Assembly (NCBI RefSeq): GCF_000203795.2
Contig: NW_006281102.1
Location: 786,567 to 850,566, forward strand
Direction: 5' to 3'
Length of the DNA stretch: 64,000 bases
Source: Batrachochytrium dendrobatidis JAM81
Taxonomy: Eukaryota; Chytridiomycota; Chytridiomycetes; Rhizophydiales
The position numbers were made by a program, and so were the translations under genes. The first letter of the stretch is position 1, and every line of letters starts with the position of its first letter. Of this stretch, positions 1 to 10,701 are shown piece by piece. The notes below the pieces were generated by a model. It saw nothing but the letters and a program-made list of their open reading frames with translations, was not told where the DNA came from and made no database searches.

Positions 1-465
1 TAAACTTGATGGTCGTATGGCCCCCTTTCAACGTGATGATGTCATCAACTCCTTTATGACAGATCCGAGCATCACAGTATTTTTGGTTTCATTGAAGGCT
101 GGAGGTGTTGCGTTGAATTTGACAGAAGCTTCCAGAGTGTTTGTCCTTGATCCATGGTGGAATCCAGCAGCCGAAGATCAAGCTTTTGATCGGATCCATA
201 GGTTAGGACAGTACAGGCCAATAAAAATCACTCGAATTATTGTCGAGAATTCAATCGAGTCGAGGATTTTGATGCTGCAAGAAAAGAAAAAAGCCTTGTT
301 TGATTCTACAGTCGGAGGCAATTTGGACGCCTTGGCCAAGGTAAACAGCATACATAGTGAAACTTTATCTTTTCCGTATTTTGTAATTGTTGGGCTTACT
401 TTTACTGCGTGTATTGCAATATTTAGCTTTCTGAAGAGGATTTGCAGTTTTTATTTGTTCTTTGA
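1..465 (+). CDS. RAD16: RAD16-type SNF2 ATPase, C-terminal end (partial)
   Basis: Last part of a Rad16/Rad5-group SNF2 helicase; the 5' part lies outside the window. Rad16 acts with Rad7 in global-genome nucleotide excision repair. Exons: 1-340 (reading frame starts at base 2) and 427-465; the 86-bp intron has a GT donor at 341 and TAG acceptor at 424-426. Visible motifs belong to the helicase C-terminal half: SLKAGGVALNLT (motif V), DPWWNP, and DRIHRLGQ (motif VI with the arginine finger). The second exon encodes LSEEDLQFLFVL and a stop, which matches the conserved extreme C-terminus of Rad16 and fixes the splice. Without that splice the frame reads into a hydrophobic tail that does not fit the family. 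The RING insert typical of Rad16 would lie upstream and cannot be seen. Confidence 0.9.
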
Positions 466-590
466 ATTTTGAAGGGTTTGCCATTCCACCAAGTTATTCA
501 TTTGTTAATGAACAAAGGCCACTAACTCGATCTAGTGAACAACTTTTCAAAACATCACAAGTCTTTTTTCAACATACATATCTTTAGTCT

Positions 591-3111
591 TTATTCTGAT
601 ACATGATGCTGATGTGTGCCGTGTTGCTGAGCATTCCACATATGATAGTATAGTCCTTTTTTATGCATCAATTTATCGTGTGACCCATGTTCGACCACTT
701 TACCTTGATCCAGCACAAAAATTTCATCACAGTCAGCAATAGTCTTTAGCCGGTGTGCAATAAAAATAGCCGTACGGCCACTTTGTAAAGACAAGGCATG
801 ATCTGTATCCGTTGTGTTGAACTGGATGAATTTGGAAGATGTAGCAAGATATTCCCGAATAGTACGCATGATGGCAGTTTCGGTTGCTTGATCCAGTGCC
901 GATGTTGCTTCATCAAACATCATAATTGGTGCATCCTAATTATTCACATCGTTACAAAAATTAAAATCAATACCACACAACCGATCGTTAAAATACAGTC
1001 ACGTCTAATACAAGCACGCTACCTTGAGAAAAATACGGGCAAGTTGAAGTCGCTGCTTTTCACCTCCAGACACCATCAGTCCTCGTTCACCTACACGAGT
1101 ATTGTATTTTTCTGGAAACGAGTTTTGAATAATGTCGTGGATCACAGCTTTGCGTGCAGCTTCATACACATCTTCGGGTGATGCATCTGTTCTGCCATAC
1201 AAGATGTTGTAAAACACAGTCTGATTGAACAAGATTGTGTCTTGCGGAACAACGCCGATACACTCTCTCAGGCTTTGAAGAGTAACTTTGGAAATGTTTT
1301 GGCCGTCAATAGAAATCTCACCAGAATAAGGGTCATAAAATCGAAATAGTAGTCTCAAAATAGTCGACTTTCCGCATCCAGAAGGTCCAACAAAAGCCAC
1401 TCGTTTACCAGCAGGTATGCGAAACGAAATCTGGTTCAAAATGGGTCTTGTTTCCATATAACCAAACGACACTTTATCAAACACAATTTCACCACCATGA
1501 GTGAGCACAAGTGGCTTGGCAGTAGGCGAGTTTTGCACTTTGCTTTCCACCCTCTGAAGTCGAAACATAACTCCCATATCCATCAGACTTTGTCTCGTCT
1601 CTCTATACACAGATCCAAGAAAATTCAGCGGCATAGACAGTTGAAAGACAAGCCCGTTGATCATGACCAAGTCTCCTACTGTAAGATTTCCCTCCAACAC
1701 GCCTTGACTTGCCATCCACATCATGGCGGTCAATGCAATCGAGAATATTGCATTTTGTCCGGCATTAAGAAACGCCAACGAAGTGGCTGTATGAATTGCA
1801 GCCTTTTCATATTTGGCGAGTGAGATATCGTAATTTCGCATCTCAAATTTCTCATTGTTGAAATGTTTGACAGCTTCGTAGTTGAGAAGAGAATCGGTAG
1901 CTGTTGCTGCTGCAGTGTTGTCAGCTTGATTCATTTGTTTTCGAAACTTCATTCGCCACGAAGTAGTCACAAACGTAAAGGCAGTGTATGCAGCCATAGT
2001 AATAAGTGTGACTGCAGCATATTCAATACCGTATGTGTAGGTGAGAATACCACACACAACAGAAATCTCAAATGCAGTGGGAAAAAGATGAAATACGACA
2101 GAAGATAGAATCTGATTGATGCCTTTTGTGCCACGATCGATTGCTCGTACAAGACCACCAGTTTGTCTTCCCAGATGAAATGATAAATCTAGATTTTGCA
2201 AATGAACAAAAATCTCTCTAGCGGCGGATCGAATCGCCCGCTGAGCAACAGATCCAAAAATAGCATTCCGCATTTCTTGCAAGAAAGATGCACCCAATTT
2301 AGCAGCGCCATATCCAATCAGTACTGTTCCTGCAACACCGAGAACAGTTGGATCAGCATCTGCCATGGGAACGTAGCTGTTAAGAATGTCGACAATCTCT
2401 TTAAAAAACAGGGGTATGGATACGTTGACGAGTTTCCCACTGATGAGAACTGTAATTGCCATAACGACACGGGCCTTTACTTTCCAATCATCTTTTGGCC
2501 ATAGATAACCCAACATTTCTCGGATGATGGTGATATCTGATCGCCATGATTCGCCAGGCTCATTGCTTTCAAGCGTACTTGAAATGCCAAAATTCTGCGA
2601 TTTTGGTAAAGGGTTTGAATTTTGAGCCAAAGATAAGGTTGCTGTTGAGTCGACCGTAGTAGATGATGCGGTGGGTTTTACATTTGATCTAGTGAATGCA
2701 TCCAATAGTGGGGAAAAGGTAGACAGTTGGCGCTGAGTAACCTGTAATTATTAAATACAAACGTAAAGAAATACCCATAAGTTGACTATGCTATCCACAC
2801 AGCTTGATATTAAAAAGCAACAAAAAAATCAATCTCGAGCAACTTTCAATAGCACATCAATTAGGTGCATTCGCATACGCTACCTGTGTAGAAAGCGATG
2901 AAATTACACTCCATCTTCTGTGGGCACAAAAACTGGCATGGTATATATGCTTGTTGTTATAGATGTGTCTACCATGATGAGCAATGGCAGTATTTAAATA
3001 CCGAGTGCGGATTGAATGCAGATTGGAAATAGAGGATTGGCGAGAAAATGATCTGTTACAAGTAGTAGCGACAATTTTATTACAAGACAAAAAAGCAGCT
3101 GTTTGACGCAT
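591..3111 (-). CDS. ATM1: Mitochondrial ABC half-transporter Atm1/ABCB7
   Basis: Inner-membrane ABC half-transporter that exports a glutathione-linked sulfur compound from mitochondria for cytosolic Fe-S protein assembly. Exons on the minus strand: 3111-2884, 2741-1023, 935-591; all junctions are GT-AG and phase 0, giving about 763 aa. The N-terminus is rich in Arg/Ser/Thr and poor in acidic residues, as expected of a mitochondrial presequence. Then come about six membrane segments and a nucleotide-binding domain with Walker [10 protein letters not shown] (near 1370-1390), signature VSGGEKQR, Walker [12 protein letters not shown] and switch IAHRL. The block between Walker B and the switch His holds roughly a dozen extra Ser/Thr-rich residues (around 800-840) compared with yeast Atm1; no splice signals there suggest an intron. 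A start at 3222 in the same frame is possible, but 3111 gives the better targeting sequence. Confidence 0.9.
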
Positions 3112-3342
3112 ACTTGATAGTAAAGAATCAAGCAAGGTCGTTGTGATAGTAAAAGGTTGTCGTAGATGTGCTGAACTGCTGGCTCGAGTTATGTATTTTC
3201 CTTTTGTGACAAGAATAATCAAGCCACTTTCTACGTCCTCAAATTCTTTAATCTGGCGAGTTGGATGATTCTATTCAATATACTTTCAAGTGTACTAAAC
3301 ATATCTACATCTTGCTATTTAAATTTTGTTTGATTCTATACT

Positions 3343-3783
3343 ATTACAGCCTTATTCACGTAAAATGAACCATCAAATAAAGTTGTCAAAGTGTATAATA
3401 AACAATCTCATGAAATGGTTAATCTCAATTCATATCAAATTTACTGGGCAACATATGTTTCCTAAACTCTTTATTTAACTGGTTTCTTGATGATTGGTAC
3501 AAAAGCAGTTGCATTTCTACAATTTTTGTTCTCTTGAATTAGAACGTATCTGATATTTTAGGTTGCAAGTGGAGCATAATTGACAACATTAGACCAGTCG
3601 AACCAACTTGGTGATCGTACAGCGTATGATTGTGGGCATCATATGATGGTCGTTGTATTTTGGAGAATTGACATCCTCAGTTTATAATAGGAAAACTGAA
3701 TATTTAACCATTGTTTATTCCAAGACAGCTATTGCAAGATGAATACAGAAAAGTGTTTCATTTTACGTGAGTACGGCTGTAAT
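3343..3783 (-). mobile_element. TIR-bearing non-autonomous element, copy 1 (about 440 bp)
   Basis: The ends are inverted copies of one sequence: TACAGCC-TATTCACGTAAAATG on the left (3346 on) and CATTTTACGTGAGTACGGCTGTA on the right (ending about 3781), read here with their small differences. Related ends occur near 9333, 14276, 14578, 15027, 35935, 42509 and 60639. The interior matches the 14.6-kb and 60.3-kb copies, for example ACGTATCTGATATT at about 3546. It lies in the 737-bp gap between ATM1 and SmD3 (3112-3848), where I see no gene. This copy seems internally deleted for most of the zinc-ribbon coding part found in other copies. Target-site duplication could not be settled by eye. Confidence 0.7.
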
Positions 3784-3848
3784 TCATATTTTGCAATCAT
3801 ATCTAATGACAGTAGCGACAGTAGCGACATATTCCAATACTATTTCTT

Positions 3849-4657
3849 TTAACCTCTGGAAAAGCTTCGACGATCACCTCCACGACCTCCACCATGATAA
3901 CGATCACCTCCACGACCTCCACCGGGTCCATCCCGAGCTGCTTGTGCTCTTGCAACAGTCGCCTTGCCACGTCCAAGCCCAATTCCCTTGCCTTTGAGTC
4001 CAGTGGCAATTCGTTTAAACATGGGTGCGTTTTTGAGCATGTCCGGAACAATAACAAATCGGATCTGAGATCCACGGATAAAGACTTGAGTCAGCTGAGA
4101 CACTCTCCCATTGCGAGCAGTGTGTGTGATATCTCGGAGTTGTACATTCATGTTGTCTTCAGCGTTCAAAAGCTTGCCTCTATAAACTGATCCTGTCTTT
4201 AGCTCGATTGTAACGATATGGCCCATGGCCTCGTGCAGCAACTGATCGTTGAATAAAAGTTGATAATGGTCAAAGTTGGGCGATCCAGCAATCCAAGTAG
4301 GTTTCATGGTTGACGATTGTGTCCAGACAATATATACATGGTTTAGTCAGCCCAATTCGAAAGCAAAAGTAAGGGGATGGTTTATAATAAATCACCAACC
4401 CCAAAAATACTACATAAATTCATATAATTTAAATGCTAGCACTCTGATGTATCTACTGTATAAGCGAGGCAGAATAGTAGAGTATCATCCGCCAGCAGCT
4501 GGTAAAGTTGGAGTAGACCAGTCAACTGTCCAGTGCAAGCAGTTTAAAGTGATAAAAACTAAATGGCTGGTCCAAAACTCCACTACAACACCAATATACA
4601 GCAGTAATAAAAGATGCTCATGCATACCTTGACAGGGACTCCAATAGATATGGACAT
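3849..4657 (-). CDS. SMD3: Small nuclear ribonucleoprotein Sm D3
   Basis: Core Sm-ring protein of spliceosomal snRNPs, binding the Sm site of U1, U2, U4 and U5 snRNAs. Exons: 4657-4628 and 4241-3849, joined by a 386-bp GT-AG intron in phase 0; about 140 aa. Exon 1 encodes [10 protein letters not shown] and exon 2 starts [15 protein letters not shown], which together give the standard SmD3 N-terminus. This rules out the alternative start just upstream of exon 2. The Sm1 and Sm2 motifs are visible ([37 protein letters not shown]). The tail is rich in [10 protein letters not shown] repeats, the usual targets of symmetric arginine dimethylation in SmD1/D3. Its start faces the ataxin-3 gene across a divergent promoter. 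Confidence 0.95.
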
Positions 4658-5234
4658 GAATCGAGTGCTGTTGAAAAGATTTCGACACTTGCAAAAAGTG
4701 CAAAAATCAAACTCAAATGCAGTGTTAGCCTCAGGTCAGATCTATGGAGTTTGTAAACCAACTTGGTCAAGGATCGTCCATGCATAGCTGGAAAGACAAT
4801 CAACTGCAAGCAGTTTACTATTATTCAGCTGTGGATTCTTGCAAACTGTTTCATGTTGGATTATCTGACCAAATACTTGCATGTGCTGCATTTGACATTA
4901 AATCAAATCAGATGTAATTCTAATAAATCCTAGTGCGGCTCGTGTTTAAAAACAAAACCAGTATACTGTCAGAGAATGGTGTTGAAACTGGCATTCTGAA
5001 ATAAGCTGTCGAGCATCAAAAAATAGTTTATCGTGCTCGCATACGAATAAAATACACGCCATTACAATCAGACAATCCTGCACAATTAACTGCAGTGGTC
5101 GCTTACACACAACTGGCTACTACTTGCAGTTGACAAATAATGCAATCAAATAGCAGATTCATCAAATTGATGCCAGCTGTGCACGTGTAGGATTATATTC
5201 CATCAGACTGCCTTTCTTCACTTTCATTGACAAA
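4658..5234. other. Divergent intergenic region, SmD3 / ataxin-3
   Basis: 577 bp between two divergently transcribed genes, so it should hold both promoters. It is AT-rich with no open frame I would call coding and no repeat-family ends. No specific factor site is claimed. Confidence 0.5.
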
Positions 5235-6776
5235 ATGGATCTGGTCAATTCTATATTTCATGAAAAGGTATTCCGTTGTTGCCATGCATGCTTGAATATT
5301 AAAGTATTGAGTTTTATTGATACTAGTTGTATCCATCTAGCAAGAAGGCCAGTTGTGTGCGCAGCATGCTCTGAATACTTTACTTCAAGGTCCTTATTTT
5401 ACTGTTGTTGATTTATCTCAACTAGCCATGCAACTGGACGAAGAAGAGGCAGCTGTGTGTATTTTGTATTCTGAACTGTACTTTCAACTCTTGGCACTAT
5501 CCATGTGCTTTCATCAAGCATCGCCTAACCCTGACCTATGCGGCGTTCGTGTGCCTTTGCTAATACCTTTGAACTTTATACTCACTCGACCCTTTTTGGT
5601 ATAGGCCATGGCAGAAAGCAATGTAGGAGGTATTGAATCTGCCGATTTTGTCAAGTTTAAACAGGGTGGATCCAGCAATTACGACGATTCTGGATTCTTT
5701 TCAGTTCAAGTGATTTGTCGAGCACTTCAGGTCTGGAATTTAGAATTAAGACCAATTGGATCCATAGATGCCGTATCTGCTAAAAATAATCCAAGGCAAG
5801 AATAGACTGAATGTTTTGAAAACTACACTTTATTTTCTGGACGACTGAACTTTGACTCGTAAATAGTGCTGAACAGGCATTCATTTGCAATCTGAATGAA
5901 CATTGGTTCACACTCCGCCAATTTGGAAGATCGCCTAATAGGTATGGCTACTTTTGAATCATTTTTACATGTTTTTGCACTATTGTACATTTAATTGATT
6001 GTAGTAGAATTGAAATATCAACTTTGTTTTTATTTATTCACAATCTCGAAAAAAACTGTAGGTGGTATGATTTAAACTCTCTTTTCAAAGAACCAAAGTA
6101 CATTAGCGAAACCTATTTAGCAATGTTTATTTCTCAAATTCAAATGGAAGGGTATTCAATTTTTGTTATTTTGGGAGATTTACCTCGATGCGAAGCAGAT
6201 CTAATGGCTTTACAAGTACCCATTCCACCACCTGAATCGCTGCCTACTACTACACGTACCAAAACATCTTCGTCAAAAGACGGTATTGCTAACGAACATG
6301 ATAAAAAGGAGCTCAGACCATTTACCGGCACTGGATACTCTCTTACAAGTAACTCTATAGACTCTGAAGCGACAAACTTGGCTAAAGCTTTTGCAGCAAG
6401 CTTATTAGACAAAGTTCCCAAATCTGGGATTTCCATGGGTTCATCTAACGACCCTGATTTGGAACGCGCTATTGCAGCCAATCTGGCCGAGTATGATGCC
6501 AAGGATATAACATTGAAAAGAACATTGGAGGAAAGCATGTTGTTTGCACATCAACATCCTTCATCGGCTTCTTCTGGATCTAATGCTGGGCAGTATAAAC
6601 CCCCATTTAATTCGAATTTTGCGGAAATTGCAGCTACAAATTCTAATCCAATAGTCGGTTCAAGTAGTGCATGTTCCACGTCTAATACCAAAAATCCTGT
6701 GGAAAATGAGATGACCGAGCGCGAGCGGGTTCGGCAGAAGCGATTGGAAAAGTTCCAATCAAATAAAAAATTATAA
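5235..6776 (+). CDS. ATXN3: Ataxin-3 (Josephin) deubiquitinase
   Basis: Cysteine protease that trims ubiquitin chains, linked in animals to p97/VCP-dependent protein quality control. Exons: 5235-5267, 5341-5454, 5605-5795, 5867-5941, 6062-6776; about 375 aa. The Josephin domain has catalytic Cys17 in QEGQLCAQH, His125 in NEHWFTLR and Asn143 in WYDLNSLF; GYSIFVILGDLP follows. Two ubiquitin-interacting motifs are seen near residues 268-283 (DPDLERAIAANLAEYD) and 286-297 (LKRTLEES). There is no polyglutamine tract. The C-terminus ends with a basic stretch RVRQKRLEKF. The third intron (5796-5866) begins with GC (AAG/GCAAGA) and ends TAG; only this splice restores PSAEQAFICNLNEHW, so a GC-AG intron is well supported. 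The other introns are GT-AG. Confidence 0.93.
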
Positions 6777-7131
6777 TTAAACGTACAAACTATAAGCTGA
6801 GGATATCGCATCTAATCTACTTGTAGAATGACTATTGCATGAGCATTTCATAAGCACAGTGATAGCATCACTATAATGGTCAATATTTTGTACTTGTTTG
6901 CGTAGAAACTACATTTGTTGGCTTATGCCATTCAAGGTTCGCGCAGCAATATTGATATCCTCACTGCCCATCATCAAAAAGTTGTACGTTTTGTAACAGC
7001 AATTGTTGTCATTCTATACTTTATTTTAAAAGACTGAATTATACACATGAATCCTAGTTAAACCCATAACACTGCACCTTGAACACAACGCGAGTTTAAC
7101 GCGAGTTGAAACTTGAATTGTTATCTAGACA
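6777..7131. other. Intergenic, ataxin-3 to TEX9
   Basis: 355 bp between tandem genes. It holds the ataxin-3 3' region and the TEX9 promoter. A small duplication of CGCGAGTT is seen around 7090-7106. I see no gene. Confidence 0.4.
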
Positions 7132-9092
7132 ATGTTGCAGCACGACTCGGAAGATGAGCAAGAATACCAAACTGGTTTAGAATGTATGGTACTCTTGAAC
7201 TCAAAATGAAATATATTGTTTTTATTTGATTGGAAAATGTCCAGTTAAAAGTTTTTTCTTGTTACTGCTCTATTCAATGAAATAGCCACTTGTCTAGTTA
7301 GTGCAGATTTGCTAGAGCAGGAAAAGGCATTTAGGTAGATTTCATCTAAAAAATATAAACTAGTACTTGTAACCAATGTATATCCTGTAACCATCTAATA
7401 GGAAAAAAAACAAGGAGCTCAAATCACAAACCAAGCAAGTACTTCAACAAGCTAATGATGTTGTGGTGTGTAATATGATCCTAATACGTGTTGATATTCT
7501 ATTCTTGAAATGTTTATTTTACTCAAACGTTGCTTACAAATTAAATTGCCTGATTGTTCACTGTTATAAAAATTGCTATTTCATGTATTTAGAAAGAAGG
7601 ACGATGTGCATTGGAGCGACCCACGACAGCACCCACTCGACTTGTTTCAAAATCAGCACCAGTCAATATTCGGTAAGAAAGGCTTAAATCGTGCTATACA
7701 ATTGTGCAACCAAGGCATTAATTCAACCAAATGGGTGTATATAGATCAAAAAAGTTGCAACGATCCGATTCTGCATCAAATGTGGACATGGCTGAAAGAT
7801 CAAAGATATTTCCATCCACTGAAAAACTTTCAAATCAAAATGATGAGCCTGTTTCTGAAGCTTCAAAACTCATTCCGGTCTGTCTTGATTATTTTTAAAT
7901 GCAATACAAATTTATACTCATATCAATCTATAGGGTTTGATTAACATAGACCAAACGCATATTATGATGGGTTTACCCAAACACATCAACGAAAACAGTC
8001 TTGGATTAGGTAAAGACTTGCTAGTTTTGAAAAGTGTAGCCAATGCAAAGTCGTATATCTATTAAACTATAATACCTATGAATTTCTGGGAAAATTCTAG
8101 AGGCGACCAATCGATTTTTAAAAGCCAAAATTCAAGTACTTCAAAAAGAGCTGGAGAGTGTCGTGCAAATCCAAAATGAAAAGGTAAGCCATGAAATTAT
8201 ATCTAGAGTGAAGTCTGTATCTGGGTTGTCTCTCACTTTGTCGGTTATAGCTAATACAATTAATTTTGGATATTTTAGGATGCAAAGCATGTACTGACAT
8301 TAGAGCGACTCAAATTAGTAGAAGAGGAAAGCTCAAAGATGCAAAAAGCACTCGACAAATCCGAGGTATTTTCCCCTGGATAGCTGCAGGGTTAAAAAAC
8401 ACTCGACGCTTTTTATTTTGCAAACTGACAATAGTAAATTTAATATACTGTAGGATACGTCTGAAAAGCTTCGTGTTTTGTTGGACAAATCCAAAAACAA
8501 ATATGAAGCATCCGAGTTGGATCTACAACGAGTCAAAAAGGAAATGGATAATGCGAACAAAGTAACTCGTCAAACAGCGAATGAGGTAACCACTCGCGAT
8601 TTGAAATTGAATCGTGCTCTGGAGGAGTTGGACAAATGCCGGTCAATTTTGGCTAGACAAGAAGGAGATGCCAAGGTAAACAATTAAAGCTGATGGATTT
8701 TCAAGTTTGATTACAGTTAGCGGGCATGTACAATCTGAAATTTAATACTCTTGTAATGACTTCAATGCCATTACTCGATCATACTAGGAAAAGATTGATG
8801 TGGCAAAACGAACAGCTGAAGCATTGTTTGCTGAAAACAAAAAGCTTCAAAAGCAAAAGTCTGAGCTATTAACAGCATTTAAAAAGCAAGCCCAATTAGT
8901 TACGATTCTCAAGCGACAAAAAGTATGATGCATGAAATCTAAACACTGGAAACTTTGCATTTGTCATTCAATTGAGTATTTATCTAGTTTAATGTATACG
9001 TTGAAACTTTTATGCAGATGCATGTTGAATCCGTGAAGTTGCTACAGTTTACTGAGGACGAGTTTGTGCGAGCATTGAACTGGGATTTATGA
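7132..9092 (+). CDS. TEX9: TEX9-like coiled-coil protein
   Basis: Homologue of animal testis-expressed protein 9, a coiled-coil protein associated with centriolar/ciliary biology. Eleven small exons: 7132-7183, 7307-7334, 7402-7465, 7593-7672, 7745-7877, 7934-8009, 8101-8183, 8279-8365, 8454-8675, 8788-8922, 9018-9092; every junction is GT-AG and phases close, giving 344 aa. Family landmarks: LLEQEKAFRKKNKELK near the N-terminus, FLKAKIQVLQKELESVV, LNRALEELDKC, ENKKLQKQKSELLTAFKKQ, and the ending [27 protein letters not shown], which resembles the vertebrate C-terminus. From about residue 145 on, the protein is nearly continuous coiled coil. The first exon boundary (donor GTATGG at 7184) was chosen because only it keeps phase with exon 2. 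Retention fits an organism that builds flagella. Confidence 0.85.
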
Positions 9093-9308
9093 TTATCAAA
9101 ATCGCGCATTTCTACTGTTCGAATTCGAAAACAAGATATCGACTGTCAATAGTATGCCAGATTGACCAAATTTAAACTACTCGTTTGATTCCAGAATGAT
9201 ATATCCGTTTATATTCATGGCAAGAGCTGCCTTTATCTACATCATATGACAACACCAAGCCAAAACAAAATGATACCAATAAATAATTTATTGCTAGTCA
9301 ATATCACC

Positions 9309-9480
9309 ATTGTATTCATGTAAATGGGATTTTACCGCTGTATTCACGTAAAATGGAACATTATGCCCTTTAAACTCTTTTAGTTGACTAGTTTTTCTTC
9401 TGTGCTCATTCTTGTACAAAAATACAGAACGAATGTTGACATTCCTGTTCCAGTACATTCTACATTTGATACTTTTTCAA
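9309..9480 (-). mobile_element. TIR repeat, copy 2 (3' end only)
   Basis: A terminal repeat TACCGCTGTATTCACGTAAA starts at 9333, with a second, shortened end (TGTATTCATGTAAATGGGA) just before it at 9310. Inward from it, CTCATTCTTGTACAA (9408-9422) and neighbouring bases match the reverse complement of 14880-14910. No partner end is seen to the right; the copy is truncated or interrupted by the HNH-nuclease pseudogene, whose frame runs into it. Confidence 0.65.
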
Positions 9481-10701
9481 GAGTTTGTTGGGATCCACTT
9501 TGATGGAGTTGTCCAACTTGAGCATATCTTGGGGTATGTTTTCAAGAGTAATAGGTTCAATATCATTTCCCAGATAGTGGGTTGCTACTTTAAAACAACT
9601 TTATTGAATATTTTCGATCATCAAGGTAGCACTCGAGTCCATCCATTTTTCGATATTCTTACTCTGGTAATCGACAGGAGTACAGCCATCATCATCATAT
9701 GGACAATATTCATCATCAGATTCTACACCACCAGCTATACGCCAAATGAGACATGCTGTCTTGTGTAACTCTAGTGCGTTCATGTTTGGTAGTCGAGTGA
9801 GATTGTTGTGAATGAAATACAATGTCATTTCACTGTTGGATTCGACTGTTTGTCGATTGTCAGTTTATCTCTTTTGCCTTGTTCTGCGGATAACTTTCAA
9901 ATCTTCAATTGTCTCAATCCACTTCTTGTGTTTGTCATTCGTCTCATTGATCACTTTGATCACCAGTTTGTCATCCACTACATCCACATATTGCTTTAGT
10001 TTACCAAATTGGTCATGGCACTTGATACACAACAACAGTCCGTTCTGTATTTGATGTTTCTGCGTCAAACCAGATCATTGCAAGATGGATGGTTCGTTGT
10101 ATGCCATTCCAATGTTCTTTTGGGATATGATGTGTGCTCCTTGCAAGGACAGCTTATTCCAGCAAAACAAGCAGACACTGTCTCTCTTCTCAACCACCTT
10201 GTTCAAGTCCTTGTGCTGTAGCTCACTCACTTTTGCAACATAGTCCAGATCATCAGCAGAGTTGGTTCTTGATGTTGGGTTTGATGAAACTGGAGTGTGA
10301 CAGCTGGATGAATCGTTGTAGTCTTTGTGGAATGGCAGTATGTAATACCCAAACATGTCATCAATGAATGTACAATGATGTTCTGAGTCTGCCAACTGGA
10401 TCTTGGTTGAGAATTCCTGCTGCTCTGCAAATTGGTTGGCAGTCAGCAGGTTGTGCAGTCGAGTGATGTGTGAGGTTTCTCCCTCTTGGATGATTCCCAA
10501 AAACAAACCTCGTTTGTTGTCATCCTGCCATTCAGACTTGACTCTCTGTGTTGGTATGGCTTGAGTGCTGATTTGGTAGTATTCATTCAACAGTTGTGTT
10601 GTTGCTGTCTTTGTTGTTTCAATATTCATTTGATGTTTTTTGACAAAAGAATGAAACTCGAACCAACCAAAATAATTGCAGTCAACAATCAAATTGGACA
10701 A
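9460..10701 (-). pseudogene. HNH-nuclease domain protein, broken by in-frame stops
   Basis: One reading frame on the minus strand runs from 10701 to the TAG at 9460-9462 with only three interruptions: TGA at 10075-10077, TAA at 9865-9867 and TAA at 9601-9603. The protein sense continues across each. Before the first stop it has CLFC and AHIISQKN; just after it NGLLLCIKCHDQF. Together these make an HNH_2-type zinc/nuclease core (Cys pair, A-H-I-I, C-x2-C-H). Past the second stop an acidic stretch follows (DDEYCPYDDDG). The first ATG in this frame is at 10629 (MNIET). Upstream (10759) a different frame opens with an ATG and could be the original N-terminus after a frameshift. No GT-AG pair removes the stops, so I call a pseudogene. 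Related HNH proteins are multicopy in some fungi; whether this is an effector-type or a transposon-borne gene cannot be told. Confidence 0.65.

Noticed and set aside
2705..2705. ATM1 starting at the longest frame (2705)
   Set aside because: That codon is TTG, and an upstream exon (2884-3111) joins in phase and supplies a mitochondrial presequence.
4242..4307. SmD3 start at the ATG at 4307
   Set aside because: The N-terminus there does not match Sm proteins; exon 1 at 4628-4657 restores [10 protein letters not shown].
9865..10077. In-frame TGA/TAA read as recoding or an alternative genetic code
   Set aside because: TGA and TAA end many intact genes in this window (for example RAD16 and SmD3), and both stop types occur in the same frame. 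Pseudogenisation is simpler.
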